Source: an uncultured Pelagibacteraceae bacterium
GTDB lineage: Bacteria > Pseudomonadota > Alphaproteobacteria > Pelagibacterales > Pelagibacteraceae
Assembly: GCA_902576395.1 (NCBI GenBank)
Contig: CACGVB010000011.1
Coordinates: forward strand, 1 to 35,315
Reading direction: 5' to 3'
DNA: 35,315 nt
How positions within the stretch are numbered: position 1 is the first letter of the stretch; every line of letters begins with the position of its first letter. The notes beneath the pieces are model-generated. The model had not been told where the DNA came from, did not search any database, and saw nothing but the letters and a program-made list of their open reading frames with translations. Made by a program: the position numbers and the translations under genes. Of the stretch, positions 1-8,284 are shown piece by piece.

Positions 1-108
1 GTTTGTTGACATTTTAACGTTATCAGTAACAACTCCACTACCGTCTTCTTTAACTCTAATTTGAACGTTATAATCAATAACTCTTTTTACGGCGACTAAA
101 ATTTTCAT
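1..108 (-). CDS. etfB: Electron transfer flavoprotein beta subunit, N-terminal part (runs off window)
   Basis: Only the first 36 codons are present; the gene continues beyond the left edge. The protein starts [15 protein letters not shown] and carries on with a charged stretch and [11 protein letters not shown], which matches the well-conserved N terminus of ETF beta subunits, where this strand begins the AMP-binding fold. ETF takes electrons from flavin dehydrogenases such as dimethylglycine and sarcosine dehydrogenases and passes them to ETF:ubiquinone oxidoreductase. Its ATG shares one base with the TAA of the upstream dimethylglycine-dehydrogenase-type gene (TAATG), so the two are probably translationally coupled. 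That makes ETF the likely acceptor of that enzyme. The identification is firm; completeness cannot be judged. Confidence 0.85.
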   Translation of the reverse strand, partial: MKILVAVKRVIDYNVQIRVKEDGSGVVTDNVKMSTN

Positions 109-2543
109 TAAGCTCTCAATAATTTATTTTCTGCATCGTAAGGACTTTCTTCTAAAATTGTTGCCTCATGCATTTTACCAAGTATATCAATCCTTAGTTT
201 TTGTCCAACATTTGCTAACTCGGGTTTAACCATTCCTAGTGCGATAGATTTTCCTAGTCTAAATCCAAAGTCACCACCAGTTGCACGTCCTACAACACTA
301 CCATTTTCATAAATCGGGTTGTTTCCTAATACATCCGCATCACTTGTTTCGTGAACCTCTAGAGTAACAAGCTTATTATCAAAGCCTTTTTCTCTCCATT
401 TATTTAAAGCATCTAGTCCAATAAAACTTCCTTTGTTTGGATGAATAAATCTATCTAATCCACTTTCGTAAGGTGAATACTCAATTGATAATTCAGTTCC
501 AACTAGTTTATATGATTTTTCAACTCTTAAACTATTCATGGCTCTGATACCGTAAGGTTTTAAACCTAAGTCTTGACCTGCATCCATAAGTTTATCGAAA
601 ATATGATTTTGATATTCAATAGGATGATGAAGTTCCCATCCAAGCTCTCCAACAAAATTAACTCTCATCGCATTAACGGGTGCAAAGCCAACGTCAACTT
701 GTTTTGCACTTAACCATTTGAAATTTTCATTTGAAAAATCATCATTTGAAACTCTTTGCATTAATTCTCTTGCTTTTGGTCCTGATACCACAAGAACACC
801 TTTGCTATTTGTTAAGTTCTCAAATTGAACTGATCCATCTTTTGGCATCCAGCCAAATATCCAATCGTGATCCAATCTTTGATATGCTCCAGCAGAAACA
901 AGATAAAAACTATTTTCTGACTCTCTCATAATTGTAAATTCTGAGTGAACACCACCTTTAGTATTCAATGCGTGACATAAATTAATTCTACCGACCTTCT
1001 TTGGTAATTTATTGGCTACCAACTTATCTAGAAATTCTTCTGCCCCAGGTCCTTTAATTCTGCATTTAGCAAATGCAGTCATATCAAGTAGACCAACATT
1101 TTCTTTTACATTTTTGCACTCTTTTTCAACTGCTTTGAACCAATTAGATCTTCTAAACGACCAATCATCCTTTTGTTCCATACCATCAGTTGCAAAAAAG
1201 TTTGGTCTTTCCCATCCAAATTTTTGACCAAAAACTGCACCAAGATTTTTCATTCTGTCATAACATGGCGCTGTTCTTAAGGGTCTTGCGGCTGGTCTTT
1301 CTTCATCTGGAAAGTGGGTTATAAATACATGACTGTAAGCTTCTTCATTCTTCTCTTTAAGATATGATTTTGAGCAATAATCTCCATATCTTCTTGGTTC
1401 TACTCCAAGCATGTCAATAGTAGGTTCTCCATCAACAATCCATTCGGCTAGTTGCCATCCGGCTCCACCAGCTGCAGTGATGCCAAAACTATGACCTTCA
1501 TTAATCCAAAAGTTTTTTAATCCCCATGCTGGACCAACTATCGGATTTCCATCTGGCGTATAACAAATCGCACCATTATAAACTTTTTTAACACCTACTT
1601 CTCCAAATGCTGGAACTCTATGAATGGCTCCTTCAATATGAGGAGCAAGTCTATCTAGATCTTCTTGGAAAAGTTCATACTCAGATTCCTTTGAAGGACC
1701 ATCTACATAACAGGCAGGAGCACCATCTTCATACGGTCCTAAAATTAAACCACCTGCTTCCTCTCTCATGTACCATCTGCTATCGCTATCTCTTAAAACT
1801 CCCATTTCTGGAAGACCTTCTTTTTTTCTTTTTTGAATTTCTGGGTGGGGTTCTGTTACAATGTATTGATGTTCAACTGGTATTACTGGAATATCTAAAC
1901 CAACCATCTTACCAGTTTGTCTAGCAAAATTTCCTGAACATGAAATTACATGTTCACATTCTATAGATCCTTTATCTGTTTCAACAACCCATCCATCTTT
2001 ATTTTGTTTCATTGCAAGAACCGTTGTATTTCTGTAAATCTCAGCACCTCTATTTCTTGCGCCAGTAGCTAATGCTTGTGTTAAATCAGCAGGTTGAATA
2101 TATCCATCTTCAGGATGTTGAATTGCTCCTATTAAATCGTCAGTATGACACAAAGGCCAAATTTCTTTTACTTGATCTGGTGTTAGAAATTTTACATCTA
2201 CTCCGATAGTTTTTGCAACTCCAGCGTATTGATGATACTCATCCATTCTATCTTTGTTGTCTGCTAATCTGATATTTGAAACAACACTGAACCCGACGTT
2301 TTTGCCTGTTTCTTCTTCTAAACTTTTATAAAGGTTAACAGCATATTTATGTAATTGGCCAACTGAGTAGCTCATATTAAATAATGGAAGTAATCCAGCT
2401 GCGTGCCATGTTGAACCTGAAGTTAATTCTTTCCTTTCAATCAATACAACATCTGACCAACCTTTTTTAGCTAAGTGATACAGAGCACTAACACCAACAA
2501 CTCCACCACCTACTACTACAACTTTTGCTTTTGATTTCATCAT
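108..2543 (-). CDS. FAD-dependent dimethylglycine/sarcosine dehydrogenase family protein (DAO + GcvT domains)
   Basis: An 811-residue flavoprotein expected to demethylate dimethylglycine (or sarcosine), moving the methyl carbon to tetrahydrofolate and electrons to ETF. Residues 8-36 form the Rossmann dinucleotide site ([10 protein letters not shown], ending in an acidic residue). STWHAAG follows, and His47 lies where dimethylglycine dehydrogenases attach FAD covalently. The DAO domain runs to about residue 400. An aminomethyltransferase (GcvT) domain with its C-terminal barrel fills about 430-805 and would bind folate. Length is normal for the family. Start: two ATGs in a row (MMKS); either is possible and no clear Shine-Dalgarno is visible. 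It overlaps etfB by one base. A 40-base gap separates it from the gene upstream, so it may have its own promoter. Dimethylglycine is the favoured substrate because a separate sarcosine oxidase operon lies at 21180-26286, but sequence alone does not settle it. Confidence 0.85.
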   Translation of the reverse strand: MMKSKAKVVVVGGGVVGVSALYHLAKKGWSDVVLIERKELTSGSTWHAAGLLPLFNMSYSVGQLHKYAVNLYKSLEEETGKNVGFSVVSNIRLADNKDRMDEYHQYAGVAKTIGVDVKFLTPDQVKEIWPLCHTDDLIGAIQHPEDGYIQPADLTQALATGARNRGAEIYRNTTVLAMKQNKDGWVVETDKGSIECEHVISCSGNFARQTGKMVGLDIPVIPVEHQYIVTEPHPEIQKRKKEGLPEMGVLRDSDSRWYMREEAGGLILGPYEDGAPACYVDGPSKESEYELFQEDLDRLAPHIEGAIHRVPAFGEVGVKKVYNGAICYTPDGNPIVGPAWGLKNFWINEGHSFGITAAGGAGWQLAEWIVDGEPTIDMLGVEPRRYGDYCSKSYLKEKNEEAYSHVFITHFPDEERPAARPLRTAPCYDRMKNLGAVFGQKFGWERPNFFATDGMEQKDDWSFRRSNWFKAVEKECKNVKENVGLLDMTAFAKCRIKGPGAEEFLDKLVANKLPKKVGRINLCHALNTKGGVHSEFTIMRESENSFYLVSAGAYQRLDHDWIFGWMPKDGSVQFENLTNSKGVLVVSGPKARELMQRVSNDDFSNENFKWLSAKQVDVGFAPVNAMRVNFVGELGWELHHPIEYQNHIFDKLMDAGQDLGLKPYGIRAMNSLRVEKSYKLVGTELSIEYSPYESGLDRFIHPNKGSFIGLDALNKWREKGFDNKLVTLEVHETSDADVLGNNPIYENGSVVGRATGGDFGFRLGKSIALGMVKPELANVGQKLRIDILGKMHEATILEESPYDAENKLLRA

Positions 2544-2583
2544 GCGATTTTTACTAAATTTTTTCTATAAACTAAACATAATT

Positions 2584-2799
2584 CTAATAGTGATAATCGT
2601 CGTCATCGTCATCTCTCCAACCCATTTGGTACATTAAATATGCGGCAGTTATTACACTCACCACTCCTGCAGCCATACCAAAATTTACTCCCATAGTTTG
2701 TCCAAAATAATACCAACCTATCTGGGTGGCACCAATCGGTGGGATACAAAGAATTGCCATAAGTATTGCAATTCGTACTGGAAAACTAGGTTTTTTCAT
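2584..2799 (-). CDS. Small two-helix membrane protein with acidic C-terminal tail
   Basis: A 71-residue protein starting MKKPSFPVRIAILMAILC. Two hydrophobic stretches, at about residues 8-27 and 37-58, should span the membrane, and the protein ends in a run of six aspartates followed by YHY. I do not recognise a family. The ORF could be extended upstream to 2853, but the ATG at 2799 is preferred: it shares its first base with the TAA of the preceding gene (TAATG), an arrangement seen at many junctions here, and the extension would lie wholly inside that gene. The Asp run could bind divalent cations, but this is speculation. Confidence 0.6.
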   Translation of the reverse strand: MKKPSFPVRIAILMAILCIPPIGATQIGWYYFGQTMGVNFGMAAGVVSVITAAYLMYQMGWRDDDDDDYHY

Positions 2800-3272
2800 T
2801 AAATAGAAGAGCCCATTGGCATTGGTTGAGATACTGCAGTAGTGAGCCAACAATTTTTTAAAAATCCATCAACTTCGTATTTTTCAACTTGCCATTTGAA
2901 TTTGTAATATTTTTTATCCTTGTCCATAATGGTTACTTCAAATGTCGATACACCTTTTGATTTATAAACTTCTAGAATTTCATAATTTTCGTGGTTTAAA
3001 AGCATTGAATAAGAATCGGTCTTAATCATATTTTTAAATCTCTCAATAGGTCCTGTAACTCTTTGATTGTTTGGGTGAGCAAAAAACCAGGTTTGAATGA
3101 TACCGCTATCTTTTTCAGGACTATCGTTCTTCATTAAAGCATTGAGTTGTATCTCAATAACTTCTCTTGGCTTTATCTCTGGATTTGGTTTTCTTATCTC
3201 AGCAGATAATTCGTTAAATGAAAAAATAAATAGAAAAAAGATACTATAAATTACTGGCTGTATTTTTAACAT
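2799..3272 (-). CDS. Exported DUF4864-like protein
   Basis: From the ATG at 3272 this is 157 residues, beginning with a short hydrophobic signal peptide (MLKIQPVIYSIFFLFIF, cleavage expected after ELSA, about residue 24). The mature part contains EVIEIQLNALMKND, then FAHPNNQRVTGPIERFKNMI, then SYSMLLNH. This layout resembles DUF4864 proteins, which have an NTF2-like predicted fold and no known biochemical role. The ORF is open to 3353, but the longer form would overlap the upstream flavodoxin gene by 110 bases and would bury the signal peptide. The 3272 start leaves a 29-base overlap; an ATG at 3299 is the alternative. The family call is from remembered motif order and is moderate. Confidence 0.6.
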   Translation of the reverse strand: MLKIQPVIYSIFFLFIFSFNELSAEIRKPNPEIKPREVIEIQLNALMKNDSPEKDSGIIQTWFFAHPNNQRVTGPIERFKNMIKTDSYSMLLNHENYEILEVYKSKGVSTFEVTIMDKDKKYYKFKWQVEKYEVDGFLKNCWLTTAVSQPMPMGSSI

Positions 3273-3813
3273 CTTCCAAAAATTCAATTCTTTTTTCATT
3301 TGAGACAAATGGTACAGCAAAATATCGTTTATAGGTAATGTCATAAATACCACACTTATTAAAGATACCTTTTTTAATTCTTCTAAGCGGTAAATTTAAA
3401 AAAAAATCTGAAATTGAAAATCTTGGAGAGCCGTATGTGCAGAAAATAATAGCTTTTTTACTTTTAAGTTTTCCTACAGCATAACCATGATTACCAATAA
3501 GTTTCTTAAAAGAAAAAGCCCAAGGTGGTGCTAATACTTTGTCTATCCAACCCTCTAATATTGCTGGCATTCTATAGTTCCAAATAGGTGCCACAAGGAC
3601 AATTAAATCAGTTTCATCAATTTTTTTTCTGTGATCCAAAACTACTTCGTCAGCTTTTTCACCAGCATATACTGGGTTAAACTTTTCTTTATATAAATCT
3701 ATACATTCTACTGAATGACCTTTTTCTTCTGCTGATTTTATAAAAGCATTTTTGATTGCTGAATTGAAAGATTTTTCATTATAATGGCCATAAACCAAAA
3801 ATACTTTTTTCAT
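3244..3813 (-). CDS. Flavodoxin-fold NAD(P)H:quinone oxidoreductase family protein
   Basis: A 189-residue protein of the Flavodoxin_2 family (NQO1/MdaB/KefF-like FMN reductases). Visible signs are the N-terminal beta strand and loop MKKVFLVYGHYNEKSFNSAI for FMN phosphate binding, a middle strand LIVLVAPIWNYRMPAILEGW (about residues 70-89), which contacts the isoalloxazine ring, and the following WIDKVLAPPWAF. Such enzymes reduce quinones or other small electrophiles by two electrons in the cytoplasm. Its ATG shares a base with the TAA of the CoA-binding gene upstream, and its 3' end overlaps the exported DUF4864-like gene. The physiological substrate cannot be told from sequence. Confidence 0.8.
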   Translation of the reverse strand: MKKVFLVYGHYNEKSFNSAIKNAFIKSAEEKGHSVECIDLYKEKFNPVYAGEKADEVVLDHRKKIDETDLIVLVAPIWNYRMPAILEGWIDKVLAPPWAFSFKKLIGNHGYAVGKLKSKKAIIFCTYGSPRFSISDFFLNLPLRRIKKGIFNKCGIYDITYKRYFAVPFVSNEKRIEFLEDVKNTASNL

Positions 3814-4280
3814 TAATCTTTAAGAACTGGAAAAACTGGATTAGATTTTTGAAAAAGTTTTTGATATTCCTGTTTTATGCATCTGTTAGAAATAAATTCA
3901 ATATTTTCTTTGTCAACGATCGTTTGAGCCTCGTCACTATGAATCCCATATTGTAACCATAATACTTTAGTTCCTTTTTTAATTGCTTCTTTTGCAATAC
4001 CCTCTGCTTCATTTGAAGGTCTAAAAACATCAACTATATCAATCTCTTCTTTTACTTTATCTAAGCTTTCAACCATTGGCTCACCATTTACAATTTCTCC
4101 TACTGCAAAAGGGTTTATAGGTATCACCCTATAACCAAAGTTTTGCATATACTTCATAACTACATTTGCTGGTTTTCTTTTAAGATTTTTTTTATCTTCT
4201 CCTTTTTTCTCAGAACTAACACCAACCATTGCAATAACTTTTGATTTTCTTAAAATAGATTTTATTTGATCATCATTCAT
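3813..4280 (-). CDS. CoA-binding domain protein (YccU-like)
   Basis: A 155-residue protein consisting of one CoA_binding_2 Rossmann domain. It shows VIAMVGVSSEK near residues 15-25 (nucleotide loop), then FGYRVIPINPF, IVDVFRPSNEA and VLWLQYGIHSDEA, the normal order for the YccU/CoA-binding family. Members resemble the N-terminal part of succinyl-CoA synthetase alpha but lack the catalytic region; they are thought to bind CoA or a related nucleotide, and the role is unknown. It lies in a tight minus-strand run between the ECHDC3-type crotonase and the flavodoxin-fold reductase, with a TAATG junction to the latter. Confidence 0.8.
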   Translation of the reverse strand: MNDDQIKSILRKSKVIAMVGVSSEKKGEDKKNLKRKPANVVMKYMQNFGYRVIPINPFAVGEIVNGEPMVESLDKVKEEIDIVDVFRPSNEAEGIAKEAIKKGTKVLWLQYGIHSDEAQTIVDKENIEFISNRCIKQEYQKLFQKSNPVFPVLKD

Positions 4281-4302
4281 AATTTAATTTTTAAAATAAT
4301 TA

Positions 4303-5076
4303 TTATTTATTTTTCCAGTTAGGCTTTCTTTTTTGTAAGAAAGCCGATATTCCCTCTTTTGCATCTTGTGAAGCCATATTTAAAGTCATCATTTTACTCG
4401 TAAATTTGTATGCATCTCCTAGTGGCATTTCTAATTGCTTGTAGAAAGCTTGCTTACCTATTTTAATTGTTAAATTTGATTTTGAAGAAATAGTTTTTGC
4501 AATTTTTAAAACTTCTGAATTAAGTTTTTTACTTGGATAACAATCATTTATTAAACCAATATCTTTTGCATATTTAGCATTTATTGGTTCTCCAGTTAAA
4601 AGCATCTTCATCATTATTTTTCTAGTAACCTTTCTACTAACTGCAACCATTGGAGTACTACAAAATAATCCAATATTTACACCAGGTGTTGCAAATGTTG
4701 CAGTTGTTGTGCTGTAAGCTAAATCACAACTTGCAGCTAATTGACATCCTGCTGCATAAGCTGCACCGTGAACTTTTGCTATGACTGGTTTTTTTCCCTC
4801 TACAATTTTCATCATTAATTTTGAGCACAAGTTAAATAATTTTAAATGATTTGATCTATTTTTTATTCCACCAACTTCTTTTAAATTGTGTCCTGCACTG
4901 AAACCTTTGCCTGATCCTTCCAAAATTACTACTCTGGTATTGTTGTCTTTATCTAGTTTAATAAAAGTTTTTAAAAGATCTCTTAAAGTTTTAAATGATA
5001 ATGAATTATAAGTTTTTGGATCATTAATTATTACATTGGTTATACCATTGCCTAATTTTTTGATCTTAACGTTCAT
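4303..5076 (-). CDS. Enoyl-CoA hydratase/isomerase family protein, ECHDC3-like
   Basis: A 257-residue crotonase-fold protein. Residues 58-65 (GFSAGHNL) and 105-120 (AAYAAGCQLAASCDLA) form the two backbone elements of the oxyanion hole. ATPGVNIGLFCSTP follows, a stretch I recognise from the ECHDC3 branch, and the glutamates that activate water in true enoyl-CoA hydratases are not evident there. Its reaction is therefore uncertain: it may act on an unusual acyl-CoA or have a non-hydratase role. Length is typical. The gene sits 22 bases upstream of the CoA-binding gene and 16 bases after the nucleotidyltransferase, within a long same-strand run. Confidence 0.85.
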   Translation of the reverse strand: MNVKIKKLGNGITNVIINDPKTYNSLSFKTLRDLLKTFIKLDKDNNTRVVILEGSGKGFSAGHNLKEVGGIKNRSNHLKLFNLCSKLMMKIVEGKKPVIAKVHGAAYAAGCQLAASCDLAYSTTTATFATPGVNIGLFCSTPMVAVSRKVTRKIMMKMLLTGEPINAKYAKDIGLINDCYPSKKLNSEVLKIAKTISSKSNLTIKIGKQAFYKQLEMPLGDAYKFTSKMMTLNMASQDAKEGISAFLQKRKPNWKNK

Positions 5077-5092
5077 AATGAATTAATTTTTC

Positions 5093-5467
5093 CTATTTTA
5101 GCTTACCGTCTTCTCTCATTTTAGCTCTTATTTTGGTAGCTGAAATTTTTTGTATTTCCTCAGATAAGACAATTTCTTCAATTTTATACCCCACACCTCT
5201 TCCATAACATATATTTGTTATATTTGGGACCATCATTACTTTAAATCTACCTTCAAATTCTGGATTTAATTTATCTTCTATATTTTTTTTTACAGTTTCA
5301 AAATCAAATGGGTTATCATCAATGCCCTGAACATCTCTAATTTGAATACAAACTTGACCAGTTTTTTTTATAATTTCTTTAAATAAAGTGTAGTGTCCCT
5401 CGTGGAAAGGTTGCCATCTTCCAAGCATTTGTGCAGTTGGTTTTTTATTATCCCATTTATAGCTCAT
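5093..5467 (-). CDS. Small nucleotidyltransferase (HxGH/ISxTxIR family)
   Basis: A 124-residue adenylyl/cytidylyltransferase-like protein. It has the nucleotide-binding GRWQPFHEGH (residues 16-25, with His22 and His25 as the HxGH pair) and, near the C terminus, ISATKIRAKMRE (108-119), matching the ISSTxIR signature with Ala for the second Ser. Enzymes of this fold transfer an AMP or CMP group from a nucleoside triphosphate to a phosphorylated acceptor such as NMN, phosphopantetheine or a sugar or alcohol phosphate. At 124 residues it is close to the minimal domain, shorter than NMN adenylyltransferases. The upstream APS-kinase-like gene overlaps it by four bases (ATGA), so the acceptor may be that kinase's product. 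Substrate unknown. Confidence 0.75.
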   Translation of the reverse strand: MSYKWDNKKPTAQMLGRWQPFHEGHYTLFKEIIKKTGQVCIQIRDVQGIDDNPFDFETVKKNIEDKLNPEFEGRFKVMMVPNITNICYGRGVGYKIEEIVLSEEIQKISATKIRAKMREDGKLK

Positions 5468-5874
5468 TGGACTATCTCCTTTATAATTTTTTCAGCCCAA
5501 ACACTAGCATCTTGAGAGGTTACATGAAAATCATATTTTTCAGGCTTAACAAACATCTGATTTGTGTCTTCAAATCTTCCTTCTTTAATTGTATCTACCC
5601 AAATTATATAATCTGCTGGAAATAAACTCCTTGCTTCTGGTGTGGGACAAATAAAATCAGCAACTACAAAATTACCTTCACTTTTTAATTTTAATGCAAA
5701 ATCTGCCATTCTTTTTGCTTGTCTTTTTCTTCCTTCTTCTGAGAAATCCCAATCATTTGCGGCTTTTCTAACTTCGTCAGCATTTAATCTTTTTGCATTA
5801 AGCTTTGGAGATAATTGTTCAGCCAAAGTCGTTTTACCTGCTCCCGGCAGACCCATAATTAAAATTATTTTCAT
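5464..5874 (-). CDS. APS-kinase-like P-loop kinase
   Basis: A 136-residue P-loop kinase. The Walker A is GLPGAGKTT (residues 8-16). The order NADEVRKAANDWDFSEEGRKRQAKRMADFA (31-60), then DFICPTPEAR, then a late PEKYDFHV stretch parallels adenylylsulfate kinase (CysC). It departs from CysC in having NADEVR where CysC has a GD-x-R motif, and it is shorter than the usual 170-200 residues. The kinase would phosphorylate a small hydroxyl-bearing molecule; APS is only one option. Known SAR11 genomes lack assimilatory sulfate reduction, which argues against a role in that pathway. It overlaps the nucleotidyltransferase by four bases, suggesting a kinase-plus-nucleotidyltransferase pair. Confidence 0.75.
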   Translation of the reverse strand: MKIILIMGLPGAGKTTLAEQLSPKLNAKRLNADEVRKAANDWDFSEEGRKRQAKRMADFALKLKSEGNFVVADFICPTPEARSLFPADYIIWVDTIKEGRFEDTNQMFVKPEKYDFHVTSQDASVWAEKIIKEIVQ

Positions 5875-5882
5875 TAAGAAAA

Positions 5883-6323
5883 TTATAGCATCTGAATACC
5901 TACACCAGTCTTTGGGTAGGTATAAAGATTATAATTTGCACAAAGTTCATCACCTGGCTTTAGATCTTTTATTGATACCATAAAAAAATATTTAGCATCA
6001 GGTTTCTCTAATAAATTGTAATACATGTTTTCTAAATTATCATCGTTATCGTTAAATTTTTTTGCTTTAACGGTTGGATCAATTGGATCACCAAATTTTA
6101 AAGTCGGTAAAACATTTGATACTAGTCTTTGAATTGTTGGATTATCTGAGTGATTATAAAATCCACCTAATGGAGTTCTAATATATTTATTTTCGAATTG
6201 TTCATCTCTAATATGCGTAATACCAATAAATGTATTTGCTTTTATTTCCTTTGTTGCAAACAAACCAAGACCTTCAATTGGAGAATGCTTAATTGTAAGC
6301 TCATCTGGTAATGGTCTATACAT
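5883..6323 (-). CDS. SET-domain protein (predicted protein-lysine methyltransferase)
   Basis: A 146-residue single SET domain. Visible motifs are SPIEGLGLFATKEI (14-27, SAM-binding strand), GGFYNHSDNPT (53-63, with the NHS that contacts SAM) and PGDELCANY (123-131, with the catalytic-type Tyr131). This is the complete core order of SET methyltransferases, which move a methyl group from SAM to a lysine side chain. There is no clear pre- or post-SET cysteine cluster. Bacterial SET proteins are uncommon and the target here is unknown. It lies between the Rieske oxygenase (13-base gap) and the kinase (8-base gap) and is probably co-transcribed with both. Confidence 0.8.
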   Translation of the reverse strand: MYRPLPDELTIKHSPIEGLGLFATKEIKANTFIGITHIRDEQFENKYIRTPLGGFYNHSDNPTIQRLVSNVLPTLKFGDPIDPTVKAKKFNDNDDNLENMYYNLLEKPDAKYFFMVSIKDLKPGDELCANYNLYTYPKTGVGIQML

Positions 6324-6336
6324 AAATTTTCACTTT

Positions 6337-7512
6337 CTACACAAGATTAGTTGATACCCACTTGTGAAATTGATGAGTGGGATTATCCATATCAGGAGAA
6401 AAATTTCCACCATTATATGCATTAGAATTGCGGCCTATTTGCATTCGTTGAATGATATCTACATCTTCTTTTTGAATGTCTTCCCACAATTTATGATTTT
6501 GTTTTCTCAATGACTTAAATTTATCAGATTTAGCAGCTTTCTCTCCGACATAATATATCTCCATATGTTCTAAAGTATTTTCATGATCGATTGGTTCTAG
6601 CCAATATGCATAATAATGGTCTTTATGAATACCTAACATAACATTAGGAAAGAGCGCAACATACTCTGCAATACTCTCTTTATTTTTTGGCCAATTGGGA
6701 AAGCTTGGAAATTTTTCCTTTCCTCTAAATTTGGGATTATAATTTGTCGTTCCTTGTCCAGCAAATCGATTGGGTAAACCTTGAATATGATAATGATCAT
6801 CTATCTTGGAATATTCATTTAGTCCAGGATGTACCCAAGGCAAATGATAACTCTCACAGTAATTCTCAATTGCAAATTTCCAATTACATTTTGCTTTTAA
6901 TTTAAAGTATCCAAAATCATTTGCATGATTTATTAACTCTCTATCTTTGCTTATCCAAAATTTAGACCATCTTTCATCTAAAGGTTTGATGTAGTCTTTA
7001 AAAGACATTTGATTGTTGCTAATATTTATAATTATTAAATCAAGCCACACATAAGATTTTATTTCTTTTAGATTGTTTTTTGATTTATCAAATTTTGAGC
7101 TTTGGTGTTTATTCATACCACCAATATGAGGAGTAGCTATTAATTCTCCATCCGCTGTATAAGACCAGGAATGGTAAGGGCATCTGACTACATTTCTTAT
7201 GTTGCCAGGTTTATCTACAAGCTTTACACCTCTATGACTGCATACATTATGAAAAACTTTGATTTTATTTTTTTTATTTCTAACTATAAGCAATGGTAAA
7301 CCTAAGAGATCAAATGGCTTTACATCTCCTGCTTTTGGCAATGAGCTTGCTGCGCCGATTACAGTCCATTTATCCTCAAAAAGTTTTTTTCTTTCTATTA
7401 AAGTATATTCTTTATTTGTGTAACACTCATTTGGTAGACCATGAGCTTTGTTAATGGGTTTCTTAACAACTTCTAATTTTTTTTTATCTATAATCTTATA
7501 AATTTCTGACAT
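6337..7512 (-). CDS. Rieske non-heme iron oxygenase, alpha subunit (choline/betaine/carnitine monooxygenase-like)
   Basis: A 391-residue oxygenase. The Rieske [2Fe-2S] ligands are Cys91-x-His93 and Cys111-x2-His114. The catalytic iron site is in ENYCESYHLPWVH (216-228), giving His223 and His228, with the third carboxylate ligand expected in the late EDVDIIQ stretch. The C-terminal FHKWV ending is typical of the quaternary-amine branch (choline monooxygenase, GbcA, CntA), whose members hydroxylate an N-methyl or adjacent carbon using electrons from a separate reductase. No reductase gene is in the window. It is coupled (TAATG) to the methyltransferase upstream. The substrate is inferred to be a methylated amine or related osmolyte; O-demethylation of an aromatic is a less likely alternative. 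Confidence 0.75.
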   Translation of the reverse strand: MSEIYKIIDKKKLEVVKKPINKAHGLPNECYTNKEYTLIERKKLFEDKWTVIGAASSLPKAGDVKPFDLLGLPLLIVRNKKNKIKVFHNVCSHRGVKLVDKPGNIRNVVRCPYHSWSYTADGELIATPHIGGMNKHQSSKFDKSKNNLKEIKSYVWLDLIIINISNNQMSFKDYIKPLDERWSKFWISKDRELINHANDFGYFKLKAKCNWKFAIENYCESYHLPWVHPGLNEYSKIDDHYHIQGLPNRFAGQGTTNYNPKFRGKEKFPSFPNWPKNKESIAEYVALFPNVMLGIHKDHYYAYWLEPIDHENTLEHMEIYYVGEKAAKSDKFKSLRKQNHKLWEDIQKEDVDIIQRMQIGRNSNAYNGGNFSPDMDNPTHQFHKWVSTNLV

Positions 7513-8141
7513 TATTTAGTCACTTCATATAGACCCAACCAAGCATTTACATCTTTGCTTGCTATATAATCTGACTTGAAAAATTCTAACTCTTTCCACT
7601 TTCTTTCCTCATTTAATGTTTGAATTTTTTTATCAAAGCCATACTCTTCATGAATGCCTTCATTAATTGTAAAACAAATAAGCCCTCTATTTTTTGTGAT
7701 CCTTATAAATTCATCAAGAGCTGGTGGTTTTACATGACCAAAAGTAAATGTTCCAACGCACATTAGCGCGTCGTAGTCATTATCTTTTTCATTTATTGGT
7801 TTATTTAAATCAACTTTTTCTAATTTTTTATAAAGATTGTTTGGAACTAAATCTAAAAGTTTTTGTGATAAATCAGCACCATAAAAGTCAGTAAAACCAT
7901 ACTTTTTTAACTCTAAACCAACTAAGCCTGTACCACATCCAGCATCATAAATTTTTATATTTTTATCTTTTTGGTATTTTGCAAATATTTCGGATGTTTC
8001 TTTTGGACCTGTATAATTCCAATCAAGCATGTCTTTGTCATATTTATTGTTGTGTCCCCATTCATCATAGAATTCCATAACTTCCTTTGTTTCTTTAAGT
8101 TTATAAATGGGTACTTTGTTACCAACGTCTTTCTGAGCCAT
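7512..8141 (-). CDS. Class I SAM-dependent methyltransferase, METTL27-like
   Basis: A 209-residue Rossmann-fold methyltransferase. Motif I is DAGCGTG (66-72), followed by an acidic end to strand two in YGADLS (about 88-93), DALMCVGTFTFGHV as motif IV and GLICFTINEG as motif VI. The N-terminal EFYDEWGHNNKYDKDM and overall layout resemble the METTL27 (Williams-Beuren region) group, whose substrates are not well defined. It is first in a minus-strand run and is joined to the Rieske oxygenase by a TAATG overlap, so the two products probably act in one process. The gene diverges from the betaine-type binding protein across a 143-base shared regulatory region. Confidence 0.8.
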   Translation of the reverse strand: MAQKDVGNKVPIYKLKETKEVMEFYDEWGHNNKYDKDMLDWNYTGPKETSEIFAKYQKDKNIKIYDAGCGTGLVGLELKKYGFTDFYGADLSQKLLDLVPNNLYKKLEKVDLNKPINEKDNDYDALMCVGTFTFGHVKPPALDEFIRITKNRGLICFTINEGIHEEYGFDKKIQTLNEERKWKELEFFKSDYIASKDVNAWLGLYEVTK

Positions 8142-8284
8142 AGAGTTTAATATTTTTTTAATAATTTATTTATAAATATGCATGGTATAAAGACAATTTT
8201 CACACAACTAAGAGTTGAAACCAGTTTGCAATTTATCCTTCTATGTGTTCTGATCAATTATAATTAATTAATTAGGAGATAATA
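8142..8284. promoter_or_regulatory. Divergent intergenic region between methyltransferase and betaine-binding-protein genes
   Basis: This 143-base AT-rich gap must carry promoters for both directions. For the plus-strand gene there is a perfect TATAAT at 8259-8264, without a convincing -35 hexamer at normal spacing. A clear Shine-Dalgarno AGGAGA at 8274-8279 lies five bases before the ATG at 8285. An imperfect operator-like sequence CAACT-aag-AGTTG occurs at 8205-8217. I see no riboswitch fold that I recognise. Confidence 0.5.

Noticed and set aside
1607..1924. Plus-strand open frame of 105 codons
   Set aside because: It lies entirely opposite the well-supported dehydrogenase gene, has no family motif and no ribosome site; it is a reverse-strand shadow.
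2800..2853. Upstream extension of the two-helix membrane protein to 2853
   Set aside because: The extension lies wholly inside the preceding gene and adds a non-typical N terminus; the ATG at 2799 has a TAATG junction.
8142..8284. Possible riboswitch (glycine or SAM type) before the betaine-binding protein
   Set aside because: These classes are known in SAR11, so I looked, but found no conserved core or convincing stems; only a -10, an SD and a weak palindrome are visible.
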